DNA of 64,000 nt from Agrobacterium tumefaciens. Its GTDB lineage: Bacteria; Pseudomonadota; Alphaproteobacteria; Rhizobiales; Rhizobiaceae. The notes below the pieces were generated by a model that worked only from the letters and a program-made list of their open reading frames with translations, was not told the DNA's origin and did no database searches. Of this stretch, positions 47,037 through 56,101 are shown piece by piece. Position 1 is the stretch's first letter; each line of letters starts with the position of its first letter. The stretch is taken from assembly GCF_005221385.1 (NCBI RefSeq), contig NZ_CP039903.1, positions 2,663,001-2,727,000 on the forward strand, read 5' to 3'. The translations under genes and the position numbers were made by a program.

Positions 47037-48043
47037 GCGACCTCCACCATGCCTTTGATCACTCCGGCTTTCGGATCGGTCAGCTGAGAGAATTTGGAAG
47101 GCACATCGGCAAGCGTCATGCGGTGGGTAATCAGTGCTTCCGGTACCTTCCCGTCCCGCAGCGCCTGCAACACCCGCTCGAAATCCTGAAGCGTTGCATT
47201 TCGGCTGCCCAGCAGCGTCGTTTCGCGCTTGTGAAACTCCGGATCGTTGAAGCTGATATCGCTGGCGACGATGGATACCAGCACATAGGAGCCGCCGTGC
47301 CCGACGAAGGAAAACCCGCGTTCCATGGCCTTCGGATTGCCCGTCGCATCAAAAACCGCATCGAAGAAATCACCGCCGGTAATATCAGAGAGGCGGTCCT
47401 TATCACCTTCACCGAGCGTTACCGTATGGGCGACGCCGAGATGCTCCCTGCAGAAATCCAGCCGATCGGTGCGCCCGTCGATCATGGTCACCTCGCCACC
47501 ATCGAGAACCGCAAAAACCGCAACCGCCATGCCGATAGGACCGGCGCCGACGATCAGGACCTTCTGCCCCTTCTCGACCGCGCCGCGGCGCACGGCATGC
47601 GCGCCGATGGCCAGAAATTCGGTCATGGCCGCCTGATCGAGGCTCAACCCCTCCGCCTTCAGCACGAATTGCTGCGGAACGCTCAAATATTCCACCATGC
47701 CGCCATCGCGATGAACGCCGAGGACACCAATATTGCGGCAGCAATTGCTCTTGCCTTTCAGGCAGGCGCTGCATTTTCCGCAGGAGATATAGGGAATGAC
47801 GGTGACCACGTCGCCAGCGGAAAGAGGACTGCCATCAGGTGCTTCTTCCACGGTGCCGGAAAGCTCGTGGCCCATGATGCGCGGGTAGGAAAGATAGGGC
47901 TGGTTGCCAGTGAAGATGTGCAGATCCGTACCGCAGACGCCTATGCGGCGAATGCGCACCAGCACTTCACCTTCACCGCGTACAGGTTTCGGTAAATCCT
48001 TGGCGGTAAGTTGACCGGGAGTGTCACAGAAAATCGCCAGCAT
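47033..48043 (-). CDS. Zinc-dependent alcohol dehydrogenase (L-galactonate/idonate dehydrogenase-like)
   Basis: A 336-residue medium-chain dehydrogenase. Catalytic zinc ligands are in GVCGTDLH and GHELSG; the structural zinc loop CGKCSACLKGKSNCC has the four Cys; the NAD site is VGAGPIGMA near residue 166. Relatives include L-galactonate 5-dehydrogenase, which makes D-tagaturonate, the presumed substrate of the next enzyme. The substrate is inferred from context. It overlaps the reductase gene by 4 bp. Confidence 0.8.
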   Translation of the reverse strand: MLAIFCDTPGQLTAKDLPKPVRGEGEVLVRIRRIGVCGTDLHIFTGNQPYLSYPRIMGHELSGTVEEAPDGSPLSAGDVVTVIPYISCGKCSACLKGKSNCCRNIGVLGVHRDGGMVEYLSVPQQFVLKAEGLSLDQAAMTEFLAIGAHAVRRGAVEKGQKVLIVGAGPIGMAVAVFAVLDGGEVTMIDGRTDRLDFCREHLGVAHTVTLGEGDKDRLSDITGGDFFDAVFDATGNPKAMERGFSFVGHGGSYVLVSIVASDISFNDPEFHKRETTLLGSRNATLQDFERVLQALRDGKVPEALITHRMTLADVPSKFSQLTDPKAGVIKGMVEVA

Positions 48044-48046
48044 GCA

Positions 48047-48868
48047 TCACCTGTCAGAAAGGGAATAAAAACGGATGGCGTTGCCGCCAAAAACTGCCGC
48101 ATAGTCCTCTGCCGGCACGATATCGCGGCAGAAATCCAGCCAGACCTGGTAATCGCCGGCCAGTCGCAACACCGGCCAGTCGCTGCCGAAGATCACGCGG
48201 TTTGCGCCGAAGAGTTCCAGAATGGTTTCCGCATAGGGTCGCACCGCTTCCGGCCGCTGATCACCGCGCTCGGTCAACAGACCAGAAAGCTTGCAATGGA
48301 CATTGGGTAGGGCAGCCAGAGCCGCCATGTCGCTCCGCCAGCCGCTATAATGACCTGTGGCGATCAACGGCTTCGCACCATGATCGATGACAACAGGCAG
48401 TTGCGGATGGCGGCGGGCGAAAGACAGGAGATGCGGCAGATTTGGCGGCAGGACCAGCGCATCAAACACAAGCCCGTGTTTCACCAGCGCGTCCACAGCG
48501 GTATCCAGCGCCGGATCGTCGATCCAGGCCACATCCTCAATGCCCTGCAGCATGGGGCGTACGCCCCTGAAGGCCGAATGTTTTGCCCGGCGGGCAATTT
48601 CCGTCGCCGCATCGGGGGACTTCATGTCCACCCAGCCAACCACACCTTTGATGAAACCTGTCTTATCCGCCAGCTCCAGCATGAAATCCGTATCGGCGGC
48701 AGTCTCCATTGTCTGCACTAGCACTGTTCCCGAAACCCCTGCCTCAGCCAGCAACGGCGACAGATCGGCCGGAAGAAAATCCCGGTAGATGGCGGCGAGC
48801 GCCGGCGGCGGCCATTGCCCGGCGCGATCCTTCATCAGCCAGAAATGCTGGTGGGCGTCTATGAGCAT
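48047..48868 (-). CDS. Amidohydrolase family lactonase (L-fuconolactonase-like)
   Basis: A 273-residue TIM-barrel hydrolase of the amidohydrolase-2 group: IDAHQHFW at the N-terminus (metal-binding HxH), FRGVRPMLQG, VIDHGAKP and the C-terminal FGSDWPVL with a metal/catalytic Asp. Members include L-fucono-1,5-lactonase, L-rhamnonolactonase and 4-sulfomuconolactonase. Position between the aldo/keto reductase and the dehydratase fits hydrolysis of the fucono- or galactonolactone. The ATG at 48868 gives the family N-terminus; an extension to 48910 is possible. Confidence 0.82.
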   Translation of the reverse strand: MLIDAHQHFWLMKDRAGQWPPPALAAIYRDFLPADLSPLLAEAGVSGTVLVQTMETAADTDFMLELADKTGFIKGVVGWVDMKSPDAATEIARRAKHSAFRGVRPMLQGIEDVAWIDDPALDTAVDALVKHGLVFDALVLPPNLPHLLSFARRHPQLPVVIDHGAKPLIATGHYSGWRSDMAALAALPNVHCKLSGLLTERGDQRPEAVRPYAETILELFGANRVIFGSDWPVLRLAGDYQVWLDFCRDIVPAEDYAAVFGGNAIRFYSLSDR

Positions 48869-48872
48869 TGCC

Positions 48873-49886
48873 TCAGGCCTTTCCGCCGGGCACGGGCGAA
48901 CCTTCGGCAATCAGGCCGCGCCTGTGCAGCTCGGACCAGAATTCATCTGGAATCGACTGTTCGAACCATTCGATATTGGAGGCAAGCTGTTGCGCGTTGC
49001 GCGCGCCTGACACGACCGTGACTGAAGCCGGATGGGCGAGCGGAAACTGCAGCGCAGCCGCCTGCAACGACACGCTCAACTCCTCGCACACGCCCTGCAG
49101 CGCATCGACGCGCGTAAGGATATCGGCAGGCGCATCGGCATAGTTGAACTTGCGGTTACCAGCCAGAATGCCTGAGTTGAACGCACCAGCGACAACGATG
49201 CCGACACCGCTTTCAGCGCAGCGGTTCATGAAGACAAGGCTCTGCTGTTCCAGGAGCGTATAGCGACCAGCAAGCATGGCGACGTCTATATCGAAGACAT
49301 CCATGGCGTCGCTGACGATCTGCCATTCGTTAACGCCAAGCCCAACAGCTCCGGTCGACCCTTCTTCGCGCAGTTTGCCAAGCGCCCGGAAGCCGCCGCC
49401 AGTGGTCAGCTGCTCCCAGTAATGCCGGTGCTTTTCGCCGTGGGTGAAGGAGCCGATATCATGCACGTAAAGAATATCCGGCTTCAGAACGCCCAGCCGC
49501 TGCTGGCTTGCCTCGAAGGAGCGCAGGATACCGTCATAGGAATAATCATAGACCGGGCGGAACGGCAGCGGCGCTATATAGGCATCCTCCTCCGGACCGA
49601 CGGTCTCGTCAGGAACCATCACACGGCCGACCTTGGTGCTGAGCGTATATTCGTTCCGCTCATGCTCCGTTACCATGGTGCCGAGACGACGCTCCGACCG
49701 CGTATAACCGTAAAAGGGCGCGGTATCGAAATAACGCATGCCGCTTTCCCATGCCGTGTCGAACGCACCTTTGGACTCCTCATAGGGCGTGACGCGGTAG
49801 AGATTGCCCATCTGGGCGCAGCCGAGGCCCATGACCGTGACGTCGACGGCGCGGCGCGGCAATTTACGTGTGTCGGAGACTTTCAT
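48873..49886 (-). CDS. Aldo/keto reductase (L-fucose/D-threo-aldose 1-dehydrogenase-like)
   Basis: A 337-residue aldo/keto reductase with the catalytic tetrad in FDTAPFYG (Asp and Tyr, near residue 54), STKVGR (Lys) and YVHDIG (His). This subgroup includes D-threo-aldose (L-fucose) 1-dehydrogenase and pyridoxal 4-dehydrogenase. In this locus oxidation of L-fucose or L-galactose to the lactone is likely. It begins the catabolic part of the operon, downstream of the ABC transporter genes and a hairpin. Confidence 0.85.
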   Translation of the reverse strand: MKVSDTRKLPRRAVDVTVMGLGCAQMGNLYRVTPYEESKGAFDTAWESGMRYFDTAPFYGYTRSERRLGTMVTEHERNEYTLSTKVGRVMVPDETVGPEEDAYIAPLPFRPVYDYSYDGILRSFEASQQRLGVLKPDILYVHDIGSFTHGEKHRHYWEQLTTGGGFRALGKLREEGSTGAVGLGVNEWQIVSDAMDVFDIDVAMLAGRYTLLEQQSLVFMNRCAESGVGIVVAGAFNSGILAGNRKFNYADAPADILTRVDALQGVCEELSVSLQAAALQFPLAHPASVTVVSGARNAQQLASNIEWFEQSIPDEFWSELHRRGLIAEGSPVPGGKA

Positions 49887-49912
49887 CGCAGGGACTTTCC
49901 GGGTTTTATTTG

Positions 49913-49942
49913 AAAAGGCGCGCCGCCGTGAAGCGGCGCGCC
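49913..49942 (-). terminator. Hairpin between ABC transporter and catabolic genes
   Basis: GGCGCGCCGC / GCGGCGCGCC, a 10-bp stem with a 6-nt loop, is followed on the minus strand by TTTTC, right after the solute-binding protein stop codon. It is probably a partial terminator or 3'-end stabiliser that lets the binding protein be made in excess of the enzymes. Confidence 0.75.
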
Positions 49943-49950
49943 ATCATGCA

Positions 49951-50892
49951 TCAATAAAGAACGTTCTTGGCTTCCGGCTTGTCGACATTGTCCTTGGTGA
50001 CAACAACGACGCCGGTGTCGACGAACTTCTCAACCTTTTCCTTGTTGATGAGCTTGGTGATGGTTTCCACGCCCTTCTCACCCATCTGGTAGGAACCCTG
50101 AACGACGATGCCGGCCAGTGTGCCATCCTTGACGAAGCCCTGAAGATCCTGATTGCCGTCGAAGCCGATGCCAACGACCTTGCCGGCCTTGCCGGTCTGG
50201 GCAAGCGCACGGCCAACACCGATTGCCGTCGGCTCATTGGCGCCGAAGATACCTTTCAGATCGGAATTGGCGGCCAGAACGTCGGTGGTCTGGTTCAGCG
50301 CGGTCGCCATCTGCGACTGCGAATAGAAAGGACCGACGATCTTCAGGTTGGAATTCATCTGGATGTAATCGGTGAAACCGCCAACGCGGCCGATTTCAGA
50401 ACCGGCACCGGCAACGTAAGACATGACGGCAATCTTGCCTTCCTTGCCCACCTTGTCGATCAGCGCCTGCGCTGCCAGTTCGCCGGCTTTCTTGTTATCG
50501 GTCGCCAGAAACGACTGGTAATATTGCTCGGAGCCGCTCGCCAGCTGCGAGTCGATCAGAACCACGGGAATACGGGCTTCCCAGGCCTTCTTGACGGCCG
50601 GAACCAGCGCATCCGGATCGGAAGGGGCAAGAACGATTCCCGCGACCTTACGGTTGATGGCGTTTTCAACCATGTTGACCTGGTCGGCAATCGCAGATTC
50701 GGCAGCCGGACCCTGGAAGGTCATGGTGTTGCCGGCAGAGTTCTTCATCGCCGCATCAGCGCCCTTCTGAACGTTCTGCCAGAAGGTGGAATTGACGGTC
50801 TTGACGATGACGGCGATTTCGCCGGCCTGCACGGTGGAAACGCTCCACAGCGCGATTGCGGATGTCAGAAGGGCGGTCGCAAGTTTGTTCAT
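49951..50892 (-). CDS. Sugar ABC transporter substrate-binding protein
   Basis: A 313-residue periplasmic binding protein of the ribose-binding (Peripla_BP_4) type. The signal peptide ends at VQA-GE (about residue 23). The mature part begins IAVIVKTVNSTFWQNVQKGAD, with GIVLAPSDPDALVPAV and GFDGNQDLQGFVKDG in the hinge and C-terminal lobe. The neighbouring enzymes suggest L-fucose or a related hexose as ligand. It follows the permease gene by 76 bp and is followed by a strong hairpin. Confidence 0.92.
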   Translation of the reverse strand: MNKLATALLTSAIALWSVSTVQAGEIAVIVKTVNSTFWQNVQKGADAAMKNSAGNTMTFQGPAAESAIADQVNMVENAINRKVAGIVLAPSDPDALVPAVKKAWEARIPVVLIDSQLASGSEQYYQSFLATDNKKAGELAAQALIDKVGKEGKIAVMSYVAGAGSEIGRVGGFTDYIQMNSNLKIVGPFYSQSQMATALNQTTDVLAANSDLKGIFGANEPTAIGVGRALAQTGKAGKVVGIGFDGNQDLQGFVKDGTLAGIVVQGSYQMGEKGVETITKLINKEKVEKFVDTGVVVVTKDNVDKPEAKNVLY

Positions 50893-50968
50893 TTCTTCCT
50901 CCGTGATGTCGGCATACCGGGCCTCCCCTTGCCGATCTTTTTTGCGGAAAGGGTCCGCAGGCCCTTGA

Positions 50969-51991
50969 TCAGCGGCGGTTGCGCAACTGGTCGATCCAGA
51001 CGGTGACCAGAATGACGAGGCCGATGATGATCTGTTGTGTGAAGGCGGAGACGCCGTTCATATTGAGACCGTTGCGCAGGATGCCGATGACGAAGGCGCC
51101 GATGGCCGTGCCGGAAATCGTGCCCACACCGCCGATCAGGGACGTGCCGCCAATGACGGCGCTGGCAATCGCATCCAGCTCATACATCACGCCTTCATTC
51201 GGCTGGGCGGTGACGAGACGTGACATCAGCACGCAGCCCGTCAACCCGGCGAGCGTTCCGGACAGGATGTAGGTGAAATTGGTAACGCGGGCGACGTTCA
51301 CGCCAGACAGACGCGCCGCATCCGCATTGGAACCAACGGCATAGATATGACGGCCGAGGATCGAGCGGTTGAGCATGAAGGAAACCGCAAGCGCAATCAC
51401 CACCATCAGGATGACGGGGTAGGGGATGCCCGGAAACACGACGTTCGGAAAGCCGTCATCACCGATAGTGACGATGCGGAAGAGCGCGCCATTGCCGAGT
51501 TCGCCGAAGGATTCCCCGAGGCCGGACACAGCACGCGCGCCAGTGATCTGCAAAGCTACGCCGCGGGCAATCAGCATCATGCCGAGTGTGGCGATGAAGG
51601 GCGGCAGCTTGAAGCGCGTGACAAGCAGGCCGTTGATGAAGCCGCAAAGCGAACCCGTCAGAATGCCGAGAAACATGCCGATTGGCACCGGCATGCCAAG
51701 TTCTTTCACCGCAAGGGCTGCAACGACCCCGGCAAGCGCAAGCACCGAACCGACGGAAAGATCGATACCGCCAGTGATGATGACACAGGTTGCGCCAATA
51801 CCGAGCAGCGCGATGGATGTGACCTGCAATGCGATCGTCATGCCATTATTGACGGTGAAGAAAGCGCTGCTGGTTGCGGAGAAGACCGCGACAAGCGCCA
51901 CGAGGCTGCCAAGCGCCGCAAATTTCTGGATGATGTCCTTTTGGCGGTCGCTGAAAGCGAAGCTCTTCTTGGGTTCTGCAATATTGGCCAT
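50969..51991 (-). CDS. Sugar ABC transporter permease (RbsC-like)
   Basis: A 340-residue inner-membrane permease of the ribose/xylose family with about ten hydrophobic segments. The signatures GGIDLSVGSVLALAG and the cytoplasmic loop ATLGMMLIARGVAL are typical, and AVIGGTSLIGGVGTISGTAIGA is C-terminal. The ATG at 51991 follows GAGGAAC; an extension to 52003 is possible. It is 8 bp after the ATPase gene. Confidence 0.92.
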   Translation of the reverse strand: MANIAEPKKSFAFSDRQKDIIQKFAALGSLVALVAVFSATSSAFFTVNNGMTIALQVTSIALLGIGATCVIITGGIDLSVGSVLALAGVVAALAVKELGMPVPIGMFLGILTGSLCGFINGLLVTRFKLPPFIATLGMMLIARGVALQITGARAVSGLGESFGELGNGALFRIVTIGDDGFPNVVFPGIPYPVILMVVIALAVSFMLNRSILGRHIYAVGSNADAARLSGVNVARVTNFTYILSGTLAGLTGCVLMSRLVTAQPNEGVMYELDAIASAVIGGTSLIGGVGTISGTAIGAFVIGILRNGLNMNGVSAFTQQIIIGLVILVTVWIDQLRNRR

Positions 51992-51999
51992 GTCGTTCC

Positions 52000-53562
52000 T
52001 CACTGCGCGGCCCGGCCGTACCCGGACGCATACCGCATGATTTCTTCCTGATTGGTCTTGGCGGTTTCAAGCACGCCCGTGATCCGGCCCTGGTGGAAAA
52101 CGGCGATGCGATCCGTTAGCCCGAGAATTTCCGGCAGCTCCGAACTGATGAGAACAACGCCGATGCCCTGCGCGGCCAACTCATCCATGATCTTGTAGAT
52201 CGCGAATTTCGCGCCGACATCGATGCCGCGCGTCGGCTCATCGAAGAACAGCACACGCGACTGCCGGAACAGCCATTTACCGATGATGATCTTTTGCTGA
52301 TTGCCACCCGATAGCAGCCGCACGGTCTGCTGGATGGAAGGTGTACGAATATTCAAAAGATCGACGTAACGTCTGGCGACATCGTCGTGCTTCTTGAAAT
52401 CGATCAACCCGAAACGGTTGGAAACTTCGCCAATATTGGCAAGAGTGGTGTTTGCGGCAACGGACATCTTGATGGCGAGACCATCGCTCTTCCTGTCTTC
52501 CGACAGATAGGCAATGCCTTCCCTGATGGCGTCCTGCGGTGAGCGGATGGAAAGCTCGCGGCTCTCAAAGATGATTTTTCCGCTATCAAGAGCATCGGCT
52601 CCGAAGATCGCCCGCGCCACCTCAGTACGCCCGGCCCCCATCAACCCGGCAAAACCGAGAATTTCGCCGCGCCGCAGCGAGAAGGAGACATCCTGAAACA
52701 CGCCCGCGCGCGTCAATCCCTCGGCAGAGAAGATGATATCTTCAGAGGGCTTCGATGTGCGCTCCGGAAACTTGTCTTCCAGTGAGCGCCCGACCATGCG
52801 CGTGACGATATCGTCAACGGTGATCGACGCAAAATCGTCGGTCGAAATATAACGCCCGTCACGCAGGACCGTCACGCGGTCGACGATCTCGGCCATTTCA
52901 TCCAGACGATGAGAAATATAGACGATGCCGACACCGGATGCCTTTAGATCGCGAATGACCTTGAATAAGAGCCGCGTTTCCTGCTCGGTTAGCGAGGAGG
53001 TCGGCTCATCCATGATGAGCACTTCAGCGTCAAGAGAGAGCGCCTTGGCGATCTCCACCATCTGACATTGGGCGACCGAGAGGCCACGCACGATCTGGTC
53101 GGGATCGATATCGACTCCCAGCCGATCGAGACAGCGTTTGGCATCGAGGCGCAGCTTTTTGCGGTCAACGAGAAAACCGCGGCGCGGCTCACGGGCAAGA
53201 TAGATGTTTTCGGCGACGGAAAGATGCGGAACCAGATTGAGTTCCTGATGAATGATGGCGATGCCCGCCGCTTCAGACTCCAGCGGCGACGCATATTGCA
53301 CCTTCACACCCTTGTGCAGGATCGTGCCGTCGCTCGGCTGGTAGACGCCGCTGATGATTTTCATCAGCGTCGATTTTCCTGCGCCATTCTCGCCGCAGAC
53401 AGCATGCACTTCACCGCTGCGCAGATCGAAATGCACATTCGACAACGCCTTGACGCCCGGAAATTCCTTGCTGATGTTTTCAAGACGCAGGAGGGCCGAA
53501 CGCTCCGCGCCCGTCTCCTCAGGCGAAAAATCGCCCCGAATTGTCGATGCGCCCTGCGACAT
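52000..53562 (-). CDS. Sugar ABC transporter ATP-binding protein (RbsA-like)
   Basis: A 520-residue duplicated ATPase. The first domain has Walker A GENGAGKST near residue 62 and the signature segment LSVAQCQMVEIAKAL, with LIMDEPTSSLT as Walker B. The second domain has a degenerate Walker A (GLMGAGRTE), LSGGNQQK as signature and FDEPTRGIDVG as Walker B, as usual for RbsA-type proteins. The ATG at 53562 follows GGGAGG. It is the first gene of the minus-strand sugar operon, divergent from the GntR regulator. Confidence 0.94.
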   Translation of the reverse strand: MSQGASTIRGDFSPEETGAERSALLRLENISKEFPGVKALSNVHFDLRSGEVHAVCGENGAGKSTLMKIISGVYQPSDGTILHKGVKVQYASPLESEAAGIAIIHQELNLVPHLSVAENIYLAREPRRGFLVDRKKLRLDAKRCLDRLGVDIDPDQIVRGLSVAQCQMVEIAKALSLDAEVLIMDEPTSSLTEQETRLLFKVIRDLKASGVGIVYISHRLDEMAEIVDRVTVLRDGRYISTDDFASITVDDIVTRMVGRSLEDKFPERTSKPSEDIIFSAEGLTRAGVFQDVSFSLRRGEILGFAGLMGAGRTEVARAIFGADALDSGKIIFESRELSIRSPQDAIREGIAYLSEDRKSDGLAIKMSVAANTTLANIGEVSNRFGLIDFKKHDDVARRYVDLLNIRTPSIQQTVRLLSGGNQQKIIIGKWLFRQSRVLFFDEPTRGIDVGAKFAIYKIMDELAAQGIGVVLISSELPEILGLTDRIAVFHQGRITGVLETAKTNQEEIMRYASGYGRAAQ

Positions 53563-53618
53563 CTGGAAACCTCCCACTCGTGCTCCCCACTCCACCGGGG
53601 TGCCTTGAACAGGCCAAA

Positions 53619-53835
53619 TGGTTAGGCCGGTTTTCTGGAATGGTCAAGCCAATTAGGGCGAAATTTGAAATACGCCTTTGAATGGCGCGGAATCTTCATC
53701 GCCGAAAATTCGATATAATACTGTAAATTCTTATATTTAAGTAATTTCTTGCGTATTGATACGCTTGGCGTTACGGTAAGGCCAAATAGAGATTGCAGAT
53801 AGGGATCATCGAAAAACATATGAATGGTCAGGCCA
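53619..53835. promoter_or_regulatory. Four TGGTCAGGCCA-like motifs: candidate GntR operators
   Basis: The AT-rich divergent spacer has four related copies: TGGTTAGGCCG (53619-53629), TGGTCAAGCCA (53641-53651), CGGTAAGGCCA (53774-53784) and TGGTCAGGCCA (53825-53835). The last overlaps codons 2-6 of the regulator gene. FadR-type (FCD) GntR regulators bind short TGGT...ACCA-like sites, so these are likely operators for the adjacent regulator. Seen directly: the repeats. Inferred: the binding. Confidence 0.5.
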
Positions 53836-54512
53836 AAATAGCGGAACCACGCCGGCTCTATCAGCAGATAGCGGACCAAATACGTGAACTCATCGATCTC
53901 GGTGAGTTTCTGCCTGGAACACGGCTTCCGGCCGAACGGGAACTGGCGCAGAAACTCGGTGTATCGAGACCCTCGTTGCGAGAAGCGCTGATTGCGCTTG
54001 AAATAGACAACACTGTTGAAATTCGCATGGGTTCCGGTGTCTATGTCTCGACAGAGGCTCTCCAGACAACCCACCACACCAAATCGCTGGGCGACAGCCC
54101 CTCTGAGCTGATGCAGGCGCGCGCGGCTCTGGAAGGCGCGACCATCGTGCTGGCGGCAAGCCGCATGACCGACGAAACGATCTCAAGCCTTCGCCAGATC
54201 CTGAATACCATGCAGAAGGAAATCGAGGCGGGACGTAAGCCTCTGGATCAGGATCGGCTGTTTCACGTCACCATTGCCGAGCAATCCGGCAACAGCGTCC
54301 TCACACGGCTGGTGGCGAGTCTTTTCGACGAACGACACAGCCCCATTTCAGCCCAGTTGCGGGTCAAATTCGAGGATCGGGATACCTGGACCCATGCGCT
54401 TCAGGAGCACGAAGCCATTCTGGCAGCTCTGGAACTCAAGGATCCACTGCTGGCGCAGGCGGCCATTCATACCCATCTTGAAGGCTCCAAACGGCGCTGG
54501 GTCGAAAGCTGA
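53820..54512 (+). CDS. GntR/FCD family transcriptional regulator
   Basis: A 230-residue regulator with an N-terminal winged helix (LYQQIADQIRELI, LPAERELAQKLGVSRPSLREALIALE, about residues 13-70) and a C-terminal FCD ligand-binding domain (LMQARAALEGATIVLAASR onward, with DQDRLFHVTIAE and HALQEHEAILAAL giving likely metal-binding Asp and His residues). Such proteins respond to sugar acids. It is divergent from the ABC/catabolic operon and 42 bp upstream of the UxaA-family gene. A TTG at 53793 is an alternative start. Confidence 0.88.
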   Translation: MNGQAKIAEPRRLYQQIADQIRELIDLGEFLPGTRLPAERELAQKLGVSRPSLREALIALEIDNTVEIRMGSGVYVSTEALQTTHHTKSLGDSPSELMQARAALEGATIVLAASRMTDETISSLRQILNTMQKEIEAGRKPLDQDRLFHVTIAEQSGNSVLTRLVASLFDERHSPISAQLRVKFEDRDTWTHALQEHEAILAALELKDPLLAQAAIHTHLEGSKRRWVES

Positions 54513-54554
54513 GTTAGAAACATAGCAGGCAATATACCGGGAGGAGGAAAACCC

Positions 54555-56087
54555 GTGAGTGAGAATTCCGAGGCAACCATTTTGCTGAACGCCAACGACA
54601 ATGTTGCGGTGGCGCGCCGGTCCATTCCGGCCGGTGGTGCGACGGGCAGGGGCGATCTGACGGCTCGCGAACTGATCGGACGCGGGCATAAAGTGGCCCT
54701 GAAATACATCAAATCCGGAGACGAGGTGCTGAAATACGGCCAGGTGATTGGTATCGCCACTCAGGATATCGAGCCGGGCCGGCACGTGCATCTGCACAAT
54801 CTCGCCATGGTACCTTCCGAACACGCTCATCAGTTCAGTGTCGATATTGAAGAAAAGGGCATGGTGCCGGAAACCGAACGCCGCACCTTCATGGGCTATG
54901 ATCGTGGTCTCGGCGGCGTGGGCACACGCAACTATATTGGCGTCATCGCATCGGTGAACTGTTCCGCCACGGTGTCGCGTTACATCGCCGATTATTTCAA
55001 CAAACAGGGCGGACTTGACGGGTTCGATAATGTCGATGGCGTCGTGGCACTAACCCATGGCGGCGGCTGCGCGCTGAACACCAAATCGGAAGGCTACCGC
55101 CTTCTGATCCGAACCATTCAGGGTTATGCCCGTCATCCCAATTTCGGCGGTATTCTGCTGATCGGCCTCGGTTGCGAAACCAACCAGATCGCCCCCATCC
55201 TCGAACATTACAAGATGGAGGAAGGCGAGCGGCTGCGCACCATGACGATCCAGCAGCACGGCGGCACGCGCAAGACAATCGATGCGGCGATTACCGAGAT
55301 CAAGGCCATGCTGCCAATGGTCAATGCCGCCCGCCGTACCGAACAACCGCTTTCGAAGCTGAAAGTGGCGCTGGAATGCGGCGGTTCGGATGGCTACTCC
55401 GGCATATCCGCCAACCCGGCACTCGGCTATGCGTCCGACCTCATTGTCCGCAATGGCGGCACGACAGTTCTTTCCGAAACACCGGAGATTTACGGCGCCG
55501 AGCACCTGCTGACAAAACGCGCCGTCACCCCGGCGGTCGCCGAAAAACTGCTGCAGCGTATTGACTGGTGGCGGGATTATACCGCCCGCAATGGCGACGA
55601 ACTCAACAACAACCCCTCCCATGGCAACAAGCTTGGCGGCCTGACCACCATTTTGGAGAAATCACTGGGTGCAGTCGCCAAGGGCGGTTCCATGCCGTTG
55701 AAGGCCGTGTATGAATTTGCCGAAACCGTCACCGAGCAGGGTTTCGTTTTCATGGATACGCCCGGCTACGATCCCGTCGCCGTCACTGGCCAAGTCGCCG
55801 GCGGCTGCAACGTCATCTGTTTCACCACCGGCCGCGGCTCGGTTTCCGGTTTCAAGCCGTCGCCCTGCATCAAGATCGCCACCAATTCCGAAATGTATGA
55901 ACATATGAAGGAAGACATGGATATCAACTGCGGTGAGATCGTTACCGGCGCAGAAACCATAGAAGAATCCGGCAAACGAATTTTCGAACATATTCTGGCC
56001 GTGGCTTCCGGCGACAAGACCGTCAGCGAGATTTACGACTACGGCGACAACGAATTCGTGCCGTGGCAGGTCGGGGCAGTCACCTGA
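54555..56087 (+). CDS. uxaA: UxaA family altronate dehydratase
   Basis: A 510-residue protein with an N-terminal SAF domain (about residues 10-85, VARRSIPAGGATGRGDL) and a C-terminal UxaA/GarD dehydratase domain: FMGYDRGLGGVGTRNYIGV, THGGGCALN, ECGGSDGYSGISANP, GCNVICFTTGRGS and NCGEIVTGAETIEE. These enzymes dehydrate D-altronate or galactarate to a 2-keto-3-deoxy acid using iron. The start is GTG with GAGGAGG upstream. It follows the regulator gene and completes a possible tagaturonate-altronate branch with the minus-strand genes. Confidence 0.87.
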   Translation: MSENSEATILLNANDNVAVARRSIPAGGATGRGDLTARELIGRGHKVALKYIKSGDEVLKYGQVIGIATQDIEPGRHVHLHNLAMVPSEHAHQFSVDIEEKGMVPETERRTFMGYDRGLGGVGTRNYIGVIASVNCSATVSRYIADYFNKQGGLDGFDNVDGVVALTHGGGCALNTKSEGYRLLIRTIQGYARHPNFGGILLIGLGCETNQIAPILEHYKMEEGERLRTMTIQQHGGTRKTIDAAITEIKAMLPMVNAARRTEQPLSKLKVALECGGSDGYSGISANPALGYASDLIVRNGGTTVLSETPEIYGAEHLLTKRAVTPAVAEKLLQRIDWWRDYTARNGDELNNNPSHGNKLGGLTTILEKSLGAVAKGGSMPLKAVYEFAETVTEQGFVFMDTPGYDPVAVTGQVAGGCNVICFTTGRGSVSGFKPSPCIKIATNSEMYEHMKEDMDINCGEIVTGAETIEESGKRIFEHILAVASGDKTVSEIYDYGDNEFVPWQVGAVT

Positions 56088-56101
56088 ACAAAAATCAAAA
56101 C

